Shown: piece after piece, positions 24,698 through 33,363 of the stretch | How the letters are laid out: each line of letters starts with the position of its first letter | Numbering within the stretch: the first letter of the stretch is position 1 | NCBI RefSeq assembly: GCF_030409235.1 | Contig: NZ_JAUFPO010000002.1 | Coordinates: 186,001-250,000 of the forward strand | Direction of reading: 5' to 3' | DNA from: Halomonas almeriensis | GTDB lineage: Bacteria > Pseudomonadota > Gammaproteobacteria > Pseudomonadales > Halomonadaceae | Length of the DNA: 64,000 nt | Program-made: the position numbers and the translations under genes | Notes under the pieces: generated by a model | Seen by the model: only the letters and a program-made list of their open reading frames with translations | The model's database searches: none | Told to the model about the DNA's origin: nothing

Positions 24698-26011
24698 TTG
24701 GACACTCGCTTTCCCTTCGTCGATTGGTTTCGCAATTCCTCGCCGTACATCAACGCCCACCGAGGCCGTACCTTCGTCATTCTGATCGAGGGCGAGGCGA
24801 TTGCGGAGGGGCGGGGTGAACAGCTCATCCAGGATCTGGCCCTGCTGCACACCCTGGGGGTGCGTCTGGTGGTGGTGCTGGGGATTCGGCCCCAGGTGAA
24901 CGAGGCCCTCGAGACGGCGGGTGTCACCCCCACTCGGCATGATGGCCGCTGGGTCGCCAATGACGTGGTGATGCATCATGTCGAGCGGGTCGCGGCCGAA
25001 CAGCGCCTGTGGCTGGAATCGCGCCTGTCCCTGGGGCTACCCAACTCGCCCCTGCATGGCGTGGAAATGACGGTGGTGTCGGGCAATCTGGTCATGGCCA
25101 AGCCGCTGGGGGTGCGCGACGGGGTCGACTTTGCCCGCAGCGGCGAGGTGCGCCGGGTGCGTGACACCGCTATCAACGGGCTTCTGGGGCAGGGCTCGCT
25201 GGTGCTCCTGCCACCCCTGGGATACTCGAGTACTGGTGAAGTGTTCGACCTGGATGCCGCGGAAGTCGCCCAAAAGGTAGCCACCGCGTTGCAGGCCGAC
25301 AAGCTGATCCTCCTGGGGGCCGCCTGTGGCCTGGTCGATGAACGGGGCCAGCTGCAGCGCCAACTGACCCCGGATGAGGCGCATCGGTGGCGTGGCGATG
25401 CCGCACCGGGTGATGAAATGCCCCGCCACCTCAAGGCGGCCAGTGCCGCTGCCCGTCGTGGCGTGGCGCGCACGCACCTTCTGTCCTGGCGGGATCATGA
25501 TGCGCTGCTGGCCGAGCTCTTCACTCGGGACGGGGTGGGCACCATGATCTCGCGTCATCACTATGAGCAGCTGAGGGCTGCGCAGGTTGCCGATGTCGGA
25601 GGCCTGCTGGAGTTGCTCGAGCCGCTGGAGCAGCGTGGCATGCTGGTGCCGCGCTCTCGCGAGCGTCTGGAATATGAAATCGATGATTATGTAGTCATCG
25701 AGCGCGACGGCATGGTGATCGGCTGTGCCGCCCTGCATGGCTTCGCCCAGGCGGCCATGGGCGAGCTGGCCTGTGTCGCCGTGCATGTCGACTACCGTGG
25801 CGGCCTGCGTGGCGACCTGCTGCTCGAGGAAGTGGAGCGCCGCGCCCGGCAGCAGGGGCTCGACGCACTGTTTGCCTTGACCACCCACACGGCCCACTGG
25901 TTTTACGAGCACGGCTTTCGTGTCGCGCAACTGGCCGATCTGCCGCCCCTCAAGCGGGATATGTACAACCACGCCCGGCAGTCAAAGGTGCTGGTCAAGT
26001 CACTCCGCTGA
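24698..26011 (+). CDS. argA: N-acetylglutamate synthase ArgA
   Basis: 437 aa from TTG 24698, which has GGAG 11 bases upstream and gives an N-terminus ('DTRFPFVDWFRNSSPYINAHRG') that lines up with E. coli ArgA; an in-frame GTG at 24665 is the alternative. The amino-acid-kinase domain is about 1-290, with 'VVVLGIRPQV' and 'LILLGAACGLVD'. The GNAT domain is about 300-437, with 'VAVHVDYRGGLRGDLLL'. It acetylates glutamate with acetyl-CoA as the first step of arginine synthesis. The promoter would lie close to the heptamer array. Confidence 0.93.
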   Translation: MDTRFPFVDWFRNSSPYINAHRGRTFVILIEGEAIAEGRGEQLIQDLALLHTLGVRLVVVLGIRPQVNEALETAGVTPTRHDGRWVANDVVMHHVERVAAEQRLWLESRLSLGLPNSPLHGVEMTVVSGNLVMAKPLGVRDGVDFARSGEVRRVRDTAINGLLGQGSLVLLPPLGYSSTGEVFDLDAAEVAQKVATALQADKLILLGAACGLVDERGQLQRQLTPDEAHRWRGDAAPGDEMPRHLKAASAAARRGVARTHLLSWRDHDALLAELFTRDGVGTMISRHHYEQLRAAQVADVGGLLELLEPLEQRGMLVPRSRERLEYEIDDYVVIERDGMVIGCAALHGFAQAAMGELACVAVHVDYRGGLRGDLLLEEVERRARQQGLDALFALTTHTAHWFYEHGFRVAQLADLPPLKRDMYNHARQSKVLVKSLR

Positions 26012-26038
26012 CCCCTCAATCGCCTTGCCACCCCTGCT

Positions 26039-26056
26039 TGTCACTTTTTGGCGACG
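26039..26056 (+). promoter_or_regulatory. Putative GlrR binding site 1
   Basis: TGTCACTTTTTGGCGACG fits the known GlrR motif TGTC-N10-GACA with one mismatch in the last base. It lies about 208-191 bases upstream of the predicted sigma-54 start site, a normal enhancer distance. Confidence 0.65.
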
Positions 26057-26104
26057 TGCTATCTCGTTGTTTTTCGGTCTTTTTACGGTTTTGTGGCGAT
26101 TACC

Positions 26105-26122
26105 TGTCGCCTTTATGCGACA
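26105..26122 (+). promoter_or_regulatory. Putative GlrR binding site 2
   Basis: TGTCGCCTTTATGCGACA is a perfect TGTC-N10-GACA dyad, the GlrR enhancer motif. It lies about 142-125 bases upstream of the predicted start site, and 66 bases from site 1, about six helical turns. Confidence 0.8.
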
Positions 26123-26220
26123 GATAGACGACTACCTGGTCATTCTGAGCTATGCTGATGGCTCCCTTCAGTCCAGGCGGGTATTTTATCTTATTGTTTT
26201 TGAGTTATTTATGAGATTTT

Positions 26221-26236
26221 TGGCATGAAGCTCGCA
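26221..26236 (+). promoter_or_regulatory. Sigma-54 promoter upstream of the glrK locus
   Basis: TGGCATGAAGCTCGCA has the invariant GG (26222-26223) and GC (26234-26235) with exactly 10 bases between, and matches the -24/-12 consensus at most other positions. It is preceded by an A/T-rich tract. Transcription should start near 26247. Confidence 0.8.
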
Positions 26237-26246
26237 TCGTATTGGT

Positions 26247-26686
26247 CGAGCGACATGCAACGATTCTCACGGCTCGAATCGTTACCGGCTGTAACAGGGG
26301 TAACCATCACTGCCCTGTGTGTCTTGCCCTGATGCAGCTGTTGTCTGCTCCAGCGATGTGTGACTTAGGTTGCGATGAGACGGTACCGACTCGCGTCACG
26401 GAGGTGTACCGACAAGAGCATGGATGCTCTGGCATGGATGCCAAACCCCGATTCGGGATAATGGCTTTCGGTTATCGCCTGGCGGCGGTAACCCAGGTCG
26501 AAGCAGGGCGGTTCGCTGTCCTGGTGTCTGGAGCCCGCCCCTGGTGGCAAAGGGTTTCAGGCATCTTCGAGGGCCTTGTTTGGGGCCCGAAAAGTCAACC
26601 TGCAAATGGAATCAGGTCTGTTTGTCGGGTGCTTTTCTACCCTTCAGTTCCCTGCGTATTGGGCCGGCCCTGCCGGCCTTTTTTTT
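26247..26686 (+). ncRNA. Candidate GlrR/sigma-54-controlled regulatory RNA with two AUGGAU hairpins
   Basis: Non-coding stretch between a sigma-54 promoter and an intrinsic terminator, directly upstream of glrK, where enterobacteria carry glmY. No credible gene is seen in it. Notable structures are AGAGC-AUGGAU-GCUCU (26415-26430) and GGC-AUGGAU-GCC (26431-26442), two adjacent hairpins with identical hexaloops of the CsrA/RsmA type. Further GGA motifs lie at 26400, 26530 and 26608. A longer pairing, CGGTAC...GTACCG (26381-26411), brackets the first of these. Precise ends and processing are unknown. It could be a long GlmY equivalent, a Csr-titrating RNA, or two RNAs. Confidence 0.65.
26662..26686 (+). 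terminator. Strong intrinsic terminator before glrK
   Basis: GGCCGGC (26662-26668), loop CCT, GCCGGCC (26672-26678), then eight T residues. It ends the non-coding transcript and separates it from glrK. Confidence 0.93.
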
Positions 26687-26748
26687 GGATGGTGCGGTTG
26701 GCGTTGCTGTCCTGCGATAGCCACCGGGCGAGTGATGTGCTGCATTTC

Positions 26749-26757
26749 TGGTATTCT
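26749..26757 (+). promoter_or_regulatory. Putative glrK promoter (extended -10)
   Basis: TGGTATTCT is an extended -10 element lying after the terminator. It would start transcription near 26764 and give a 44-base leader to ATG 26808. Confidence 0.4.
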
Positions 26758-26807
26758 CGGGCGTTACAACAGTGCTTTCCAATGTTCTCCCGCATAGAAC
26801 ACTTGCC

Positions 26808-28250
26808 ATGCCCTCAGCCGTTTCTCGCCGCTGGCGACCCCGCTCTCTGCTGCAGCTGGTGCTGCTGGCCTTTCTCATGGTGATGCTGCCGCTGGCGGTG
26901 CTGATGTTCCAGGCAGGGCAGGCGCTATCCGAGCTGTCTCGCTTGGCCGATGTGAGTGCCCACCAGGCCGTCGAGGAAACCCGGCGGGCACGCACCCTGG
27001 GTGCCCTGGCCTTGAAGATGGAACGTGCCGCCCGTCAGTACGCGGTGGTCGAGGATGACAGCCTGCTCGACATCTATGACGAGCGCCTGGCGGAGTTCCG
27101 CCGTCTGCTGGCCAGTCAGCGCTCGCTATTGCCCGATGATCCGGATGTGCGGGCACTGGGCGATCAGCTGGACCAGCTGGCCGAGTTGCCGGATCTGCCG
27201 CTTGAGGCGTTCAAGGAGCGGTTGACCGCCTTCCTGTCGCTTGCCGACAAGACCGAGGCCATGCAGGCAGCCACCAATCAGCGAATCGACCGGCGCCTCG
27301 ACGACATCCGTCAGCGGGCGAAGGACGTTCAGACGCGCCTGTGGTGGCAGACCGCGGCTCTGGTTTCGGCCAGCCTGTTGTTGATGCTGCTGTTCACGGG
27401 GCTGATCATCCGGCCCATACGCCAGATTGAGCGGTATATTCTGGGCATCGGCAGTGACGACCAGCATCAGGCGAAGGTCGCGGTGCAGGGGCCCGCCGAG
27501 CTGGTGCGGCTGGGGGATCGCCTGGACTGGCTGTCATCCCGTCTGGATGAGCTGGAGGAGCAGAAGCAGCAGTTTCTCCGGCACATGTCCCATGAGCTCA
27601 AGACGCCGCTGGCCAGTGTGCGCGAGGGCTCTTCCCTGCTTACCGATGGTGTCGCGGGGGAACTGACCCAGCATCAGCGCGAGATACTCGAGTTGATCGA
27701 TGCCAGTGGGGGAGAGCTTCAGCAACTCATCGAGCAACTGCTGGACTACAACCTGCTGCAGCATAACCGGCGTTTGGAAAGCGAGCTGCGGGATCTGGCG
27801 ACGCTGGTCAAGGAGGTGTTGGCCAAGCATCGACTGGCCCTGCAGAACAAGGGGATGCAGGTCGAGTGTTTCGATGGACCGTTGAATGGGTGGATAGACC
27901 CTACGGCGACAAGCCGCATACTCGATAATCTGGTCTCCAATGCGATTGCCTATGGTGAAGATGGAGGCCAGCTGGAAATTCGGGGTCGTTCCTGCTCGAC
28001 ATCCTTGACGCTCGAGGTGGCCAACAGCGGCGAGGCCATTGCCGAGGAGGACCGCCAGCACCTCTTCGAGGCATTCTATCAGGGACGCATTCGTCGCAAG
28101 GGTGCCTTGAAAGGTTCCGGGGTGGGGCTTGCCGTGGCGGCGGATTGTGCGCGCCTGCAGGAGGGCACTCTGGAGCTTGTCGAGGATCGACTGGCGGTCT
28201 GTTTTCGCCTGACGTTACCGCAGACCGACGAAGAATGGCACCGAGAATAA
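26808..28250 (+). CDS. glrK: Sensor histidine kinase GlrK (QseE)
   Basis: 480 aa from ATG 26808; GTG 26772 is an alternative but would leave almost no leader. Transmembrane segments lie near residues 15-37 and 180-202 and flank a periplasmic helical sensor. A HAMP-like linker follows. The dimerisation helix has the phosphorylated His in 'RHMSHELKTPLASVREG', and the ATPase domain has 'LDNLVSNAIAYGEDGG' and 'GSGVGLAVAADCARL'. Gene order with a QseG-type lipoprotein and a sigma-54 response regulator identifies GlrK, which phosphorylates GlrR in response to envelope stress in enterobacteria. Confidence 0.9.
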   Translation: MPSAVSRRWRPRSLLQLVLLAFLMVMLPLAVLMFQAGQALSELSRLADVSAHQAVEETRRARTLGALALKMERAARQYAVVEDDSLLDIYDERLAEFRRLLASQRSLLPDDPDVRALGDQLDQLAELPDLPLEAFKERLTAFLSLADKTEAMQAATNQRIDRRLDDIRQRAKDVQTRLWWQTAALVSASLLLMLLFTGLIIRPIRQIERYILGIGSDDQHQAKVAVQGPAELVRLGDRLDWLSSRLDELEEQKQQFLRHMSHELKTPLASVREGSSLLTDGVAGELTQHQREILELIDASGGELQQLIEQLLDYNLLQHNRRLESELRDLATLVKEVLAKHRLALQNKGMQVECFDGPLNGWIDPTATSRILDNLVSNAIAYGEDGGQLEIRGRSCSTSLTLEVANSGEAIAEEDRQHLFEAFYQGRIRRKGALKGSGVGLAVAADCARLQEGTLELVEDRLAVCFRLTLPQTDEEWHRE

Positions 28251-28294
28251 TATCGCATGACCTTCCTTCGGGGAGAAACGCGAGGAACTGAACC

Positions 28295-28828
28295 ATGCCA
28301 AAGCGCGTCTTGATGATCTGTCTGACGGTTCTTGGTCTGTCAGGCTGTCAGTGGCTTCCGATGGCGCCTGACGATGACCGGGAAGCGGCGGCACCTGAAC
28401 AAGAAGCCGTGCTATGCGACGCCGAGGTTCCCGGCTTCAAGGATGCCGGTTGCATGCTTCAGGAATGGGTGGCCCTGGGTCTGGCTTCGCAGCGCGGCGA
28501 CAAGGAGTGGCGCAGCGACATGCTGGCGCGTCTCGATGGCGAGCAGTCGGAAACGCGCCTGGCCCGAGCAGTCACGCTGGCATGGGGGCCGGTTTCCCAG
28601 TGGAAGCAGGCCTCCGAGCTGCTCAAGGCTGACCTGGAGGCGGCGCCCCCGCGTCTTCAGCCCTTGTTGCAATTCTGGCTCAACGAGCTGGAGCGTCGCC
28701 GCGAACTGCAGTACCGCCTGTACAAGATGGTGCAGGAGAGTGAAGCCTTGGAAACCGAGAAGCAGGCCCTGGATGAGAAACTGGATGCCATGACAGATAT
28801 CGAGCGCAATATCAATTCGCGACAGTGA
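28295..28828 (+). CDS. qseG: QseG-like outer-membrane lipoprotein
   Basis: 177 aa. The signal peptide ends in lipobox LGLSGC (Cys18). The mature part is helical: 'CMLQEWVALGLASQRGDKEWRSD' is followed by a C-terminal coiled coil rich in Glu, Leu and Lys (about residues 130-170). QseG/YfhG sits between the kinase and regulator genes in enterobacteria and interacts with the kinase at the envelope. Sequence conservation in this family is low, so the call leans on position, lipobox and size. Confidence 0.8.
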   Translation: MPKRVLMICLTVLGLSGCQWLPMAPDDDREAAAPEQEAVLCDAEVPGFKDAGCMLQEWVALGLASQRGDKEWRSDMLARLDGEQSETRLARAVTLAWGPVSQWKQASELLKADLEAAPPRLQPLLQFWLNELERRRELQYRLYKMVQESEALETEKQALDEKLDAMTDIERNINSRQ

Positions 28829-28850
28829 ACCGAATAATCCGGAGACACTT

Positions 28851-30218
28851 ATGACCCCTGGCGGAACCCCGACAGCCACGACCGATCAAGCCGCCCACAT
28901 CCTGTTGGTGGATGATGACGTCAGCCTGTTGAAGCTGCTGGGCATGCGGCTCGAGAGCCGCGGATATCGCGTGACCACGGCCGAAAGTGGTCCTGCGGCA
29001 CTTAAGCAACTGGAGGCGGAACGACCGGACCTGGTGTTATCCGACATGCGCATGGATGAAATGGATGGCATGGCGCTGTTCCAGGAAATTCAGCGGCGTC
29101 TGCCGGGCCTGCCGGTGATCATCCTGACGGCCCATGGCTCGATCCCGGATGCCGTCAGTGCCACCCGCCAGGGGGTCTTCGGTTTTCTGGCCAAGCCGCT
29201 GGACCGGGAAGAGCTGTTTGCCACCATCGAGGATGCCCTGTCGCACACCCAGGCGGCCAGTGGCGAGGATGATAGCTGGCGCGAGGCGATCATTACCCGC
29301 AGCCCCGATATGGAGCGGGTGCTGGAGCAGGCCAGAATGGTCGCCGCCTCGGATGTCAGCGTGCTGGTGACCGGGCCTTCGGGTTCCGGCAAGGAGCTCA
29401 TGGCCGGGGCCATTCACAAGGCCAGCCGGCGGGCCGACAAGCCCTTCATTGCCATCAATTGTGGCGCTCTGCCGGAGCAGTTGCTGGAGAGCGAGCTCTT
29501 CGGCCACGCCAAGGGTGCCTTCACCGGTGCCATCAGCGATCATCAGGGGCTCTTCCAGGCCGCTGATGGGGGCACGCTGTTTCTCGATGAAGTCGGCGAC
29601 ATGCCGCTGACATTGCAGATCAAGCTGCTGCGCGCCCTGCAGGAGCGGCAGATCCGTCCGCTAGGCTCGACGCAGTCCATTGCCGTCGATGTGCGCCTGA
29701 TCTCGGCCACGCACCGTGACCTGACACAGGCCATGGAAAGCGGCGATTTCCGCGAGGATCTCTTTTATCGCCTGAATGTCGTCAATCTCCGCCTGCCTGC
29801 ACTCAAGGAGCGTGCCGAGGATGTGCCGCTTTTGGCCAAGCATCTGGTCGCCCAGGCCGCCGAGCGCCACAAGCCCTTCGTCAAGGGGTTCTCTCGGGAG
29901 GCGATCAACCTGTTGGCGTCCAGTGCCTGGCCGGGCAATGTGCGGCAGCTGGTCAATGTGGTGGAGCAGTGCGTGGCGCTGACCAGCTCGCCGATCATCC
30001 CCGAGGCGCTGGTATCCCAGGCGCTGGTGGCCGAGGAAAATGCCCTCCCGACCTTCAATGACGCCCGGGCTGGCTTCGAACGCAGTTATCTGGTCAAGGT
30101 ATTGAAGATCACCGAGGGTAATGTGACGCAAGCAGCGCGTATTGCCGGGCGCAACCGCACCGATTTCTACAAGTTACTGGCGCGTCATGAGCTCGAGCCG
30201 TCGTCGTTCAAGCACTGA
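28851..30218 (+). CDS. glrR: Sigma-54-dependent response regulator GlrR (QseF)
   Basis: 455 aa. The receiver domain (about 14-130) has 'LLVDDDVSLL', phospho-acceptor Asp in 'LVLSDMRMDEMDG' and Lys in 'LAKPLD'. The AAA+ domain (about 150-380) has Walker A 'GPSGSGKE' and the intact sigma-54 contact loop GAFTGA. A Fis-type helix-turn-helix ('GNVTQAARIAGRNRTDFYKLL') ends the protein. It should activate the sigma-54 promoter at 26221 through the two TGTC-N10-GACA sites. Its last 34 bases overlap the convergent xseA gene. Confidence 0.93.
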   Translation: MTPGGTPTATTDQAAHILLVDDDVSLLKLLGMRLESRGYRVTTAESGPAALKQLEAERPDLVLSDMRMDEMDGMALFQEIQRRLPGLPVIILTAHGSIPDAVSATRQGVFGFLAKPLDREELFATIEDALSHTQAASGEDDSWREAIITRSPDMERVLEQARMVAASDVSVLVTGPSGSGKELMAGAIHKASRRADKPFIAINCGALPEQLLESELFGHAKGAFTGAISDHQGLFQAADGGTLFLDEVGDMPLTLQIKLLRALQERQIRPLGSTQSIAVDVRLISATHRDLTQAMESGDFREDLFYRLNVVNLRLPALKERAEDVPLLAKHLVAQAAERHKPFVKGFSREAINLLASSAWPGNVRQLVNVVEQCVALTSSPIIPEALVSQALVAEENALPTFNDARAGFERSYLVKVLKITEGNVTQAARIAGRNRTDFYKLLARHELEPSSFKH

Positions 30219-31591
30219 GTCGGCGGGACACTGCCGCTCTGGACCAGTGAGCCATCTTCCGAGGACACTACTTCGAGTGTCAGGCGACCCTCCCCGAGCC
30301 TAGCCGATAGCCGCTCGCCGGGCCTGGCCTGCCGGGCCTGCTTGATGACCCGGCCCCCCGAGGTCTCCAGGATCGAGTAGCCGCGGCCCAGCACCGCCAG
30401 CGGGCTGACGGCCTGCAGTTCACGCGAGACAGCCGCGAGGCGCTCGCGATGGCGCATCAGAACCCTGGGAATGGCGCTTTCGAGCCGTCGTGCGGCCTGT
30501 GAAAGTCGCTGCTCGGCCTGTTGCAACTGGCGTTGTGGTGAACGCACCTTGAGGCGCTGGTGAAGCTGGCCAGCATGCTGGCGCTGTTGGCTGAGACGTG
30601 ACTGCATGGCGCGATACAGTCGGCCCTCGAGCTGCTTGAGCTGATTGCTCCGAAAGCTCAGGACATCCCCGGGGTGGCGCAGCCTGGCGCGCAAATGGTC
30701 GAGTCGCTGCCCGCGGGCATTCAGCTGGGCCCGCAGGGCGCGACCCAGCTGGGCCTCCAGTTGCGTCAGCCGTTGCCGCAGGGCGATGCCATCGGGCACG
30801 AGTCGTTCGGCAGCGGCCGATGGGGTCGGGGCGCGTTGGTCGGCGGCAAAGTCGGACAGGGTGACGTCCACTTCATGGCCAACCGCCGCCATAACCGGCA
30901 AGCGTGAGTGAAAGATGGCGCGGGCCAGGTGTTCGTCGTTGAAGGCCCACAGATCCTCCAGGCTGCCACCGCCGCGGGTTATCAGGATGGCATCGCGCTC
31001 GGGAGACAGAGCCGCCTGACGATTGAGCAAACCCAGCGCCGCGATCAGTGCCGGTGCCGCTTCATTGCCCTGCACCGGTACCGGGATCAGGGTCACCTGC
31101 ACCAGTGGCCAGCGTGCCTTGAGAACGGCCAGCACATCCCGAATGGCGGCTCCCGTTGGTGAACTCAGGATCAGCAGTCGCTGCGGCGGAAAGGGCAGCC
31201 GTCGCTCATTGGCGAAGACCCCTTCGGCCTGCAGTTTGGCCTTCAGACGCTCGTAGGCGGCCAGCAGCTCGCCTGCGCCGGCCGGTTGCACGGCCTCGGC
31301 AATCAGCTGGAAATCGCCGCGCGGCTCGAACAGCGAGACCTGGCCGCGCACCTTGACCCGGTCGCCGTCGCGCATCGGGGCCGTCACGAAGCGGGCGCGC
31401 TGGCGAAACATCGCGCAGCGCAATTGGGCGTTTTCATCCTTGAGAGTGAAGTAGACATGCCCGGAGGCCGGCCGCGAAACATTGGACAGCTCGGCCTCGA
31501 CCCAGGCTTCTCCGATGCCGCTCTCGAGAAGCTGGCGGGAGCGGCGATTGAGTTCACTGACGCTGAGTGGTGTGTCGTCGTTGACCGGCAT
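30185..31591 (-). CDS. xseA: Exodeoxyribonuclease VII large subunit
   Basis: 468 aa from ATG 31591, the start that matches the usual N-terminus ('TPLSVSELNRRSRQLLESG'); in-frame ATGs at 31687 and 31738 would add a poorly conserved tail. The OB-fold (residues 10-105) is followed by the catalytic XseA core, 'VLIITRGGGSLEDLWAFN'-like, seen as 'ILITRGGGSLEDLWAFN', and 'AVGHEVDVTLSDFAADQRAPTPSAAAE'. A coiled-coil region and C-terminal 'AVLGRGYSIL' repeat end it. It degrades single-stranded DNA with XseB. It is divergent from guaB as in E. coli, and convergent with and overlapping glrR. Confidence 0.94.
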   Translation of the reverse strand: MPVNDDTPLSVSELNRRSRQLLESGIGEAWVEAELSNVSRPASGHVYFTLKDENAQLRCAMFRQRARFVTAPMRDGDRVKVRGQVSLFEPRGDFQLIAEAVQPAGAGELLAAYERLKAKLQAEGVFANERRLPFPPQRLLILSSPTGAAIRDVLAVLKARWPLVQVTLIPVPVQGNEAAPALIAALGLLNRQAALSPERDAILITRGGGSLEDLWAFNDEHLARAIFHSRLPVMAAVGHEVDVTLSDFAADQRAPTPSAAAERLVPDGIALRQRLTQLEAQLGRALRAQLNARGQRLDHLRARLRHPGDVLSFRSNQLKQLEGRLYRAMQSRLSQQRQHAGQLHQRLKVRSPQRQLQQAEQRLSQAARRLESAIPRVLMRHRERLAAVSRELQAVSPLAVLGRGYSILETSGGRVIKQARQARPGERLSARLGEGRLTLEVVSSEDGSLVQSGSVPPTQCLNDDGSSS

Positions 31592-31787
31592 GGGCTGTCT
31601 CACGGCAATGGAGCGTTGGGGCGTACTGTAGAGGACTTGACGGGCGCCGGCCATGCTCACGGCCGGCTGCGACGTCTGGCCGGACATCGTGCCGCCACCC
31701 TTTGGCTTGCCAGCGGCGGCGCCTGGATCGTCGGACATCGCGTTCGGAGCGAGCCAAGCAAGCAAGGATGGACCGTCGTCGATCACA

Positions 31788-31817
31788 TTGCCCGAAATCG
31801 GGTGCTCACGTTATAAT
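31788..31817 (+). promoter_or_regulatory. guaB promoter
   Basis: TTGCCC (31788-31793) and a perfect TATAAT (31812-31817) are separated by 18 bases, and lie 47 bases before the guaB start. A typical sigma-70 promoter. Confidence 0.75.
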
Positions 31818-31863
31818 GGTTGATTAATTTTACCTCCCTCCACAGCTCACGGGTGTTGCCTCT

Positions 31864-33333
31864 ATGCTACGTATGGCCCAAGAAGCTCTTACGTTCGACG
31901 ACGTACTCCTCCTGCCCGGCTACTCTGATGTCCTGCCCAAGGATGTTAGCCTCAGAACGCGCCTGACCCGCAACCTCTTTCTAAACATTCCGATGGCCTC
32001 GGCGGCCATGGATACGGTCACCGAAGCCCGCCTGGCCATTGCCATGGCGCAGGAAGGCGGTATCGGCATTGTTCACAAGAGCATGACCATCGCCCAGCAG
32101 GCGGCCGAGGTTCGCAAGGTCAAGAAGCATGAGAGCGTCATCGTCAAGGACCCGGTAACGGTCGGGCCCAAGGCCAAGCTGGCCGATCTGCTGTCCATGG
32201 CCAGGGAGTATGGCTTCTCGGGCTTCCCCGTGGTGGAAGGCGAAACTCTGGTTGGCATCGTGACCGAGCGCGACATGCGCTTTCAGCCCAACCATGGCGA
32301 CAGCGTGGCGGATATCATGACGCCGCGCGAGAAACTCGTCACGGTTCCCGAGGGCACCAGCCTCGAGGTCATCAAGTCCAAGATGCAGGAGCACCGCGTC
32401 GAGAAGATGCTGGCCGTGAACGATGCCTTCCATCTGCGCGGTCTGATCACCTTCCAGGACATCGAGAAGGCTCGCACCTTCCCGCATGCCGCCAAGGATG
32501 CAGACGGCCGCCTACTGGTCGGCGCCGCAGTGGGCACCGGCCCCGAAACCGCCGACCGCATCGCGGCCCTGGTCGAGGCCGGTGTGGATGCGGTCATCGT
32601 CGATACCGCACATGGCCACTCGAAAGGGGTGATCGACCGAGTGGCCTGGGTCAAGGAGCATTTCCCGCAGATCCAGGTCATCGGCGGCAACATTGCCACC
32701 GCCGAGGCAGCCAGGGCGCTCGCCGAGGCCGGCGCCGATGGCGTCAAGGTGGGCATTGGCCCGGGCTCGATCTGCACCACCCGGGTGGTGGCTGGCGTGG
32801 GGGTGCCCCAGATCACGGCCGTTTCCAATGTTGCCGAAGCCCTCAAGTCCTACGATGTACCGGTGATTGCCGACGGAGGTATCCGCTACTCCGGTGACCT
32901 GGCCAAGGCCGTGGCCGCAGGTGCCAGCTGCGTGATGGCCGGCGGGCTGCTGGCCGGTACCGAGGAAGCGCCGGGCGAGGTCGAGCTCTATCAGGGTCGG
33001 ACCTACAAGGCCTATCGCGGCATGGGCTCCATGGGCGCGATGTCACAGACCCAGGGGTCCAGTGATCGCTACTTCCAGGATAAGAGCGAAGGAGTCGAAA
33101 AACTGGTACCGGAAGGCATCGAAGGCCGGGTTCCCTACAAGGGCCTGATGGGCGCCATCGTGCACCAGATGATGGGCGGGCTGCGTGCTTCCATGGGCTA
33201 CACCGGTTGCCACAGCATCGACGAGATGCGCACCACGCCGGAGTTCATCAAGATCACCGGAGCCGGCTTCAACGAGTCGCATGTGCATGATGTGCAGATT
33301 ACCAAGGAAGCCCCAAATTATCGGGCGGGCTAA
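31864..33333 (+). CDS. guaB: Inosine-5'-monophosphate dehydrogenase
   Basis: 489 aa. It oxidises IMP to XMP with NAD, the committed step to GMP. The catalytic barrel starts '[15 protein letters not shown]'; two CBS domains lie at about 93-205. The active-site Cys is in 'GPGSICTTR', the flap includes '[13 protein letters not shown]', and 'EGRVPYKG' closes the monovalent-cation region. Product channelled to GuaA downstream. The TAA stop sits in the four-base loop of a perfect 10-bp stem. Confidence 0.97.
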   Translation: MLRMAQEALTFDDVLLLPGYSDVLPKDVSLRTRLTRNLFLNIPMASAAMDTVTEARLAIAMAQEGGIGIVHKSMTIAQQAAEVRKVKKHESVIVKDPVTVGPKAKLADLLSMAREYGFSGFPVVEGETLVGIVTERDMRFQPNHGDSVADIMTPREKLVTVPEGTSLEVIKSKMQEHRVEKMLAVNDAFHLRGLITFQDIEKARTFPHAAKDADGRLLVGAAVGTGPETADRIAALVEAGVDAVIVDTAHGHSKGVIDRVAWVKEHFPQIQVIGGNIATAEAARALAEAGADGVKVGIGPGSICTTRVVAGVGVPQITAVSNVAEALKSYDVPVIADGGIRYSGDLAKAVAAGASCVMAGGLLAGTEEAPGEVELYQGRTYKAYRGMGSMGAMSQTQGSSDRYFQDKSEGVEKLVPEGIEGRVPYKGLMGAIVHQMMGGLRASMGYTGCHSIDEMRTTPEFIKITGAGFNESHVHDVQITKEAPNYRAG

Positions 33334-33344
33334 GGCCCGCCCGA
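33321..33344 (+). terminator. Stem-loop enclosing the guaB stop codon
   Basis: TCGGGCGGGC (33321-33330) pairs perfectly with GCCCGCCCGA (33335-33344) around TAAG, which contains the guaB TAA. No T-run follows, so it is not a classic intrinsic terminator. It may stabilise the guaB 3' end or set the guaB:guaA ratio. Confidence 0.7.
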
Positions 33345-33363
33345 GAATGAAGATGTAAGAGAT

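Noticed and set aside
26247-26686. RNase P RNA, tmRNA or 6S RNA
   Set aside because: None of the universally conserved core sequences of these RNAs is present in the region.
26242-26883. Open frame of about 210 codons across the glrK upstream region
   Set aside because: No ribosome site at its start, unusual composition, and it runs through the GGCCGGC/GCCGGCC-T8 terminator; the region has sigma-54 control and RNA hairpins instead.
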